Source: Bacteroidales bacterium UBA1714
Lineage (GTDB): Bacteria; Bacteroidota; Bacteroidia; Bacteroidales; Paludibacteraceae
Length of the DNA: 8,496 bases
Assembly: GCA_002317295.1 (NCBI GenBank)
Contig: DCIY01000017.1
Coordinates: 1 to 8,496, forward strand
Direction of reading: 5' to 3'
This document shows positions 5,595-8,496 of the stretch, one piece after another (the first letter of the stretch is position 1; each line of letters starts with the position of its first letter). Under the pieces are notes generated by a model. It made no database searches. It saw only the letters and a program-made list of their open reading frames with translations, and was not told the origin of the DNA. The position numbers were made by a program, and so were the translations under genes.

Positions 5595-5978
5595 CTATTG
5601 TTGAGCACTTACGGACAGGACATCGTCCACAACATACTGGCTATTGCCACGCCATGGGAGTGTGCCCAGGTAGCGCTTCCAGTGCAACTTAATTTGGCGA
5701 TTGGGTGATTCGTTGATTTTGTCAGCCACAGCCTTATCTTCCACAGAGAATTTGAACTCGTTGGACTGAATGGTGGTTTTGACATTGTGGGAGTTGAAAC
5801 CAGACTGGATCATCTTGCCTTCATAGGTCTTGAAGATAAAACCTTCGCGTTGGAAATAGTTAATATCTCCTTCGTTTACCCCCTCGCTATACACAAAGTA
5901 GAACTTAAAGTACAGAAATCCTGTCAAGATAATCACCACGATGGCGGATGCAATGCCAATCACTTTTGCTGCTTTCAT
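5595..5978 (-). CDS. Small membrane-anchored protein of a conserved Bacteroidota family
   Basis: 127 residues, read from 5978 down to a TAG at 5595-5597. The ATG at 5978 is chosen over one at 6107 because it is followed at once by a proper N-terminus (MKAAK plus a hydrophobic segment at 6-28), and because the promoter -7 element at 6004-6011 lies downstream of the longer start. One transmembrane helix is followed by a soluble domain with YSEG (30-33), FKTYEG (49-54), EFKFSV (74-79), LHWKRY (98-103) and LPWRG (107-111). I recall these motifs, especially YSEG, FKTYEG and LPWRG, from a conserved Bacteroidales family that databases sometimes mislabel as 6-phosphogluconate dehydrogenase. No such activity is possible at this length and without a nucleotide-binding motif. 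The function is unknown. Its stop is one base from the stop of the hydrolase gene. Confidence 0.85.
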   Translation of the reverse strand: MKAAKVIGIASAIVVIILTGFLYFKFYFVYSEGVNEGDINYFQREGFIFKTYEGKMIQSGFNSHNVKTTIQSNEFKFSVEDKAVADKINESPNRQIKLHWKRYLGTLPWRGNSQYVVDDVLSVSAQQ

Positions 5979-6003
5979 ATGCGTGTTGTCTAAAATGAGT
6001 GTG

Positions 6004-6035
6004 CAAAAATAGTAAAAATTTGGGACATAGACAAA
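6004..6035 (-). promoter_or_regulatory. Bacteroidota-type promoter of the minus-strand membrane protein
   Basis: On the minus strand, TATTTTTG (complement of 6004-6011) is a perfect TAnnTTTG, and TTTG (complement of 6032-6035) lies 20 bp upstream. Transcription should start near 5997, leaving a leader of about 19 nt before the ATG at 5978. Confidence 0.75.
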
Positions 6036-6072
6036 CAAAATGGGGGTCAAAGTGCATTTTTTTGCCAAAATA

Positions 6073-6104
6073 TTTGCACGAACAAGAAAGTTTTTGTAAT
6101 TTTG
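6073..6104 (+). promoter_or_regulatory. Bacteroidota-type promoter of rplU-rpmA(-serS)
   Basis: TTTG at 6073-6076 and taattttg at 6097-6104 (a perfect TAnnTTTG) with 20 bp between. Both elements extend to TTTGCAC. It faces away from the promoter at 6004-6035, with 37 bp between the two -33 elements. The predicted start near 6111 leaves a 115-nt leader before rplU, much longer than those of the other two promoters here. Confidence 0.8.
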
Positions 6105-6110
6105 CACGCT

Positions 6111-6225
6111 TTTTTCGCGGATTAGGCTCCGATAAGACGCCCTGGGCAGCGTATGAGACCTCGGTCAGCAGCGCCAAAGACCCAATCAGCCGCCTACGCG
6201 ATATCACTTAAAATCAATAAGCGAA
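6111..6225 (+). promoter_or_regulatory. Structured 5' leader of rplU, candidate autoregulatory RNA
   Basis: The leader can fold into one long nested hairpin. gcggatt (6117-6123) pairs with aat and ccgc (6184-6193, three bases bulged). gctccga (6126-6132) pairs with tcgg and agc (6161-6169, two bases bulged). acgc (6137-6140) pairs with gcgt (6149-6152). The nearby 6170-6183 stays unpaired, and 6194-6225 up to the ATG is A/T-rich. Ribosomal protein operons are often controlled by such leaders; whether L21 binds here is inference. The predicted start is followed at once by a T-run (6110-6115). Confidence 0.5.
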
Positions 6226-6543
6226 ATGTACGCAATTGTAGAAATGCAGGGCCAACAGATGAATGTTGAAGCCGGCAAAAAATTGTTCATCAACCGCATG
6301 GAAACCGAGAAAGGTGCCATCGTTGAGTTTGACAAAGTGCTGTTCGTTGAAAACGAAGGCAAATTTAATGTAGGAGCTCCCTATGTGAAGGGTGCTAAGG
6401 TTATTTGCGAAGTGCTCGATAATGAGTGCCGTGGTGAGAAAGTGTTGGTTTTCCACAAAAAACGTCGCAAAGGCTATAAGAAATTGAACGGTCATCGTCA
6501 GGATCTGACCAATGTTATTGTTAAGGAAATCGTTCTTGCTTAA
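6226..6543 (+). CDS. rplU: Large-subunit ribosomal protein L21 (bL21)
   Basis: 105 residues, the usual length for bacterial L21. It begins MYAIVEMQGQQMNVEAGKK, the beta-barrel start that binds 23S rRNA, and has the conserved VLFVENEGKFNVGAPYV stretch (about 38-54). The basic HKKRRKGYKKLNGHRQ (77-92) is the L21 signature loop, followed by TNVIVKEIVLA at the end. L21 binds domain V of 23S rRNA and is needed for assembly of the large subunit. The gene follows a consensus promoter and a long structured leader and lies 41 nt upstream of rpmA, its usual partner. Nothing is missing or altered. Confidence 0.98.
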   Translation: MYAIVEMQGQQMNVEAGKKLFINRMETEKGAIVEFDKVLFVENEGKFNVGAPYVKGAKVICEVLDNECRGEKVLVFHKKRRKGYKKLNGHRQDLTNVIVKEIVLA

Positions 6544-6551
6544 CGGTTTCG

Positions 6552-6577
6552 GTTTAATGTTTAAAGTTTAAAGTTTA
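6552..6577. repeat. 7-bp tandem repeat between rplU and rpmA
   Basis: Four units starting at 6552, 6559, 6566 and 6573: gtttaat, gtttaaa, gtttaaa and a partial gttta. It fills most of the 41-nt space between the L21 stop and the L27 start, so a change in copy number would change only the spacing. It has the same unit size as the array at 8451-8492 but a different sequence. Confidence 0.8.
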
Positions 6578-6584
6578 GAAGATT

Positions 6585-6848
6585 ATGGCACATAAGAAAG
6601 GTGTCGGTAGTTCTAAGAACGGCCGTGAATCAGAAAGCAAACGTCTTGGTGTAAAAATTTGGGGTGGCCAATTTGCCAAAGCAGGTAATATCATCGTTCG
6701 CCAACGTGGTACAGTCCACAATCCTGGTCAGAACATGGGAATGGGAAGTGATCATACATTGTACGCATTGTGCGATGGTATCGTTACTTTTACCCGCAAA
6801 CGTGATGATAAGTCATTCGTAAGCATTCAGCCTGTTGCTGAAGCCTAA
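6585..6848 (+). CDS. rpmA: Large-subunit ribosomal protein L27 (bL27)
   Basis: 87 residues. It starts MAHKKGVGSSKNGRESESKR, the extended basic N-terminal arm that reaches the peptidyl transferase centre, followed by LGVKIWGGQ. GNIIVRQRGT (34-43) and GQNMGMGSDHTLYALCDG (48-65) are the conserved core of the family. There is no N-terminal extension of the Firmicutes type that needs processing: the sequence begins directly with the AHKK arm. It lies downstream of rplU, as in most bacteria, and shares its promoter. A GC-rich hairpin at 6882-6905 may end or weaken the transcript before serS. Confidence 0.98.
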   Translation: MAHKKGVGSSKNGRESESKRLGVKIWGGQFAKAGNIIVRQRGTVHNPGQNMGMGSDHTLYALCDGIVTFTRKRDDKSFVSIQPVAEA

Positions 6849-6881
6849 CGAGTGTATTTTTTCAGCATAAGTTATTAACAG

Positions 6882-6905
6882 TTCCTCCGCCTGCGGGCGG
6901 GGGAA
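6882..6905 (+). terminator. GC-rich hairpin after rpmA, possible terminator or attenuating structure
   Basis: ttcctccgcc (6882-6891) pairs with ggcgggggaa (6896-6905), ten pairs with one G-U, around a 4-nt loop tgcg. The following tatgttgtttta is only moderately T-rich. Further on, gcttgcg-tata-cgcgagc forms a second 7-bp hairpin at about 6935-6952. No consensus promoter is visible between here and serS, so partial readthrough into serS is likely. Confidence 0.5.
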
Positions 6906-6990
6906 TATGTTGTTTTAGTATGATGCGCGCGAGCGCTTGCGTATACGCGAGCTAGTGAAGAATACGAAAACTATATAAAATTAAAATTAT

Positions 6991-8409
6991 ATGCTTACAC
7001 TAAAACAAATCTACGACGATAAGGAGTTAATTATCGCCGGATTAGAGAAAAAACATTTTAACGGAGCTCGTGAAGCCATCGAGCAACTCATTGCTCTGGA
7101 CCAGGAACGCAAAGCTGCTCAGCAGAAAAAAGATGGTGCCAGTGCAGAGATGAACCAAATCAGCAAACAGATTGGAGCGCTGATGGCGAAAGGCGAAAAG
7201 GAGAAAGCAGAGGAAGCCAAGGCTAAGACCGGTGAACTCAAAGAGGCTATTCGTGTATACGAACAGGAGATGAGCCAATGTGAAGAAGCCCAAACGGCCC
7301 TGCTGCTCACCATTCCCAATGTACCCTATGCCATTGTTCCTCAAGGTGCCAGCGCCGAGGATAATCTGGCTGTGAAAGTAGGAGGATGGAATATAGGCGA
7401 AAGAGAGGACCCTTCCGTGGGTTTCCCCGGTAGGGAAACCGTTGAGGTTATCAAGGCGTTGGAGGGGAATGAGAAGGCGTTTGACAAAGATGGAGCTGCG
7501 GTGGCATTGAAAGATTGGAAAGAGGAATGGAACCCCCAACCTGCATTTGCCAAATTGCCTCACTGGGAACTGGCCAAAAAGTACAATCTGATTGATTTTG
7601 ACCTGGGTGTCAAGATTTCCGGCGCCGGTTTTCCGGTTTATATCGGACAAGGTGCCCGTCTTCAGCGTGCGTTGATTAATTTCTTCCTGGCTGAAGCCAA
7701 CAAGGCCGGATATACGGAAATCATGCCTCCAACCGTAGTCAATCAGGCCAGCGGTTATGGTACTGGTCAATTGCCCGATAAAGAGGGTCAGATGTATCAC
7801 TGCGAAGTGGACGACCTTTACCTTATTCCGACTGCAGAAGTTCCGGTAACCAATCTGTATCGCGATGTGATTATCGACGAAGATAAACTGCCTATTAAGA
7901 ATTGCGCCTATACCGAGTGTTTCCGCCGAGAGGCCGGCAGTTATGGTAAGGACGTACGTGGACTGAATCGTCTGCATGAGTTTTCCAAAATAGAGATTGT
8001 GCGCATTGACACCCCAGATCATTCAGAGATCAGTCATCGTGAGATGTTGCATCATGTAGAAGGACTGCTGCAAAAGTTGGAATTACCCTATCGTATCCTG
8101 CGTCTGAGCGGTGGAGATATGAGTTTTACCGCAGCCATCTGTTACGATTTTGAAGTGTACAGCGAAGCTCAACACCGTTGGCTCGAGGTGTCATCTACTT
8201 CCAATTTTGATACCTATCAGGCCAACCGACTCAAGTGTCGTTACCGCAAGGCGGACGATAAGAAAGTGAACCTGTGCCATACATTGAATGGTTCTGCATT
8301 GGCATTGCCTCGTATCGTAGCAGCATTGCTGGAGAATAACCAATGCGAAGAAGGAATTCACATTCCGGCTGCATTGCAACCGTTCTTTGGGGACGATATG
8401 ATTCGGTAA
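6991..8409 (+). CDS. serS: Seryl-tRNA synthetase
   Basis: 472 residues. Class II synthetase that charges tRNA-Ser (and tRNA-Sec where present) with serine in the cytoplasm. Residues 1-105 form the N-terminal helical arm, with Lys/Glu/Ala-rich coiled-coil helices at about 27-105 that grip the long variable arm of tRNA-Ser. The catalytic core runs from about 189 (LPHWELAKKY). It has motif 1 near 243-262, the TAE serine-binding loop at 281-283, motif 2 FRREAGSYGKDVRGLNRLHEF (311-331), and motif 3 NGSALALPR (433-441). All key residues are present. Bacteroides SerRS is, as I recall, about 424 residues; the extra ~48 here lie at about 133-187 between arm and core. It follows rpmA at 142 nt, a gene order I know from Bacteroidales. 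Start ATG at 6991 gives MLTLKQI, the usual beginning. Confidence 0.96.
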   Translation: MLTLKQIYDDKELIIAGLEKKHFNGAREAIEQLIALDQERKAAQQKKDGASAEMNQISKQIGALMAKGEKEKAEEAKAKTGELKEAIRVYEQEMSQCEEAQTALLLTIPNVPYAIVPQGASAEDNLAVKVGGWNIGEREDPSVGFPGRETVEVIKALEGNEKAFDKDGAAVALKDWKEEWNPQPAFAKLPHWELAKKYNLIDFDLGVKISGAGFPVYIGQGARLQRALINFFLAEANKAGYTEIMPPTVVNQASGYGTGQLPDKEGQMYHCEVDDLYLIPTAEVPVTNLYRDVIIDEDKLPIKNCAYTECFRREAGSYGKDVRGLNRLHEFSKIEIVRIDTPDHSEISHREMLHHVEGLLQKLELPYRILRLSGGDMSFTAAICYDFEVYSEAQHRWLEVSSTSNFDTYQANRLKCRYRKADDKKVNLCHTLNGSALALPRIVAALLENNQCEEGIHIPAALQPFFGDDMIR

Positions 8410-8410
8410 G

Positions 8411-8450
8411 GAAGCCCCCCTCCGGCTCCCCCCTGAAGGGTGGAGAGAGT
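8411..8450. repeat. C-rich hairpin element just after serS
   Basis: ctcc (8426-8429) and ccc (8431-8433) pair with ggg (8438-8440) and ggag (8442-8445), with one mismatch and loop tgaa. The run gaagcccccctccggctccc before it and gagagag after it resemble a short repeat that I recall between genes in many Bacteroidales genomes. It starts two bases after the serS stop and could act as a 3' end structure, but no T-run follows. Confidence 0.55.
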
Positions 8451-8492
8451 AATGGTTAATGGTGAATGGTTAATGGTTAATGGTTAATGGTT
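8451..8492. repeat. 7-bp tandem repeat (aatggtt, 6 copies)
   Basis: Six head-to-tail units start at 8451, 8458, 8465, 8472, 8479 and 8486; only the second differs (aatggtg). The array is intergenic, after serS, and ends 4 bases before the window edge. It is too short and too regular for a CRISPR and has no spacers. Confidence 0.92.
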
Positions 8493-8496
8493 CGCC

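Noticed and set aside
5595..5978. 6-phosphogluconate dehydrogenase label I recall for this family
   Set aside because: 127 residues with one membrane helix and no nucleotide-binding motif cannot be that enzyme.
5979..6107. Upstream extension of the minus-strand membrane protein to an ATG at 6107
   Set aside because: The extension would cover the gene's own promoter and put a non-signal stretch before a perfect N-terminal membrane helix.
7042..8022. 326-codon open frame on the minus strand opposite serS
   Set aside because: It is fully antisense to a well-conserved enzyme gene, has no recognisable domain, start signal or promoter, and its openness follows from serS codon use.
8451..8492. CRISPR array
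   Set aside because: The units are 7 bp and contiguous, with no spacers and no cas genes in the window.

Overview
The window comes from a member of the Bacteroidota, most probably order Bacteroidales. The evidence is the rplU-rpmA-serS gene order, three promoters of the Bacteroidota type (TTTG, 20 bp, TAnnTTTG), lipoprotein and signal-peptide genes with little Shine-Dalgarno use, and a Cys-rich leucine-rich-repeat (LRR) lipoprotein with a fimbrillin-like N-terminus. I cannot name a genus.

Left part (1-2885), accessory and surface-related. It opens with the 3' end of a gene whose protein ends in a tail I recall from many Bacteroidales secreted proteins. Two small genes of 48 and 49 codons follow and are clearly related to each other. 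Next is a 646-residue lipoprotein with an N-terminal fimbrillin-like region and a ladder of about eight 26-residue repeats. A hairpin terminator closes this set. The longest gene-free stretch (2502-2885) is rich in inverted repeats and carries the second copy of a ~35-bp element whose first copy lies at 311-345, so the two copies bracket the second small gene and the LRR gene.

Middle part (2835-5593), a three-gene secretory operon behind a strong consensus promoter. It encodes a small secreted protein of unknown function, a probable outer-membrane beta-barrel protein with a Ser-Asp-Ala repeat, and a secreted Ntn-type linear amide C-N hydrolase (choloylglycine hydrolase/acid-ceramidase-like superfamily). 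The hydrolase ends in the same C-terminal tail type as the protein at the window start. It runs head-on, with one base between stop codons, into a small membrane-anchored protein gene on the minus strand.

Right part (5979-8496), core translation. Divergent consensus promoters separate the minus-strand membrane protein from rplU (L21), rpmA (L27) and serS (seryl-tRNA synthetase). The rplU leader (~115 nt) can fold into a long nested hairpin and may be regulatory. SerRS is complete and has all class II motifs, but appears to carry an extra ~48 residues between its tRNA-binding arm and catalytic core. The window ends in a GC-rich hairpin followed by six 7-bp tandem repeats.

No CRISPR array, transposase, rRNA or tRNA gene was seen. 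The points most worth following are the paired small proteins, the structured intergenic region, the rplU leader and the SerRS insertion.
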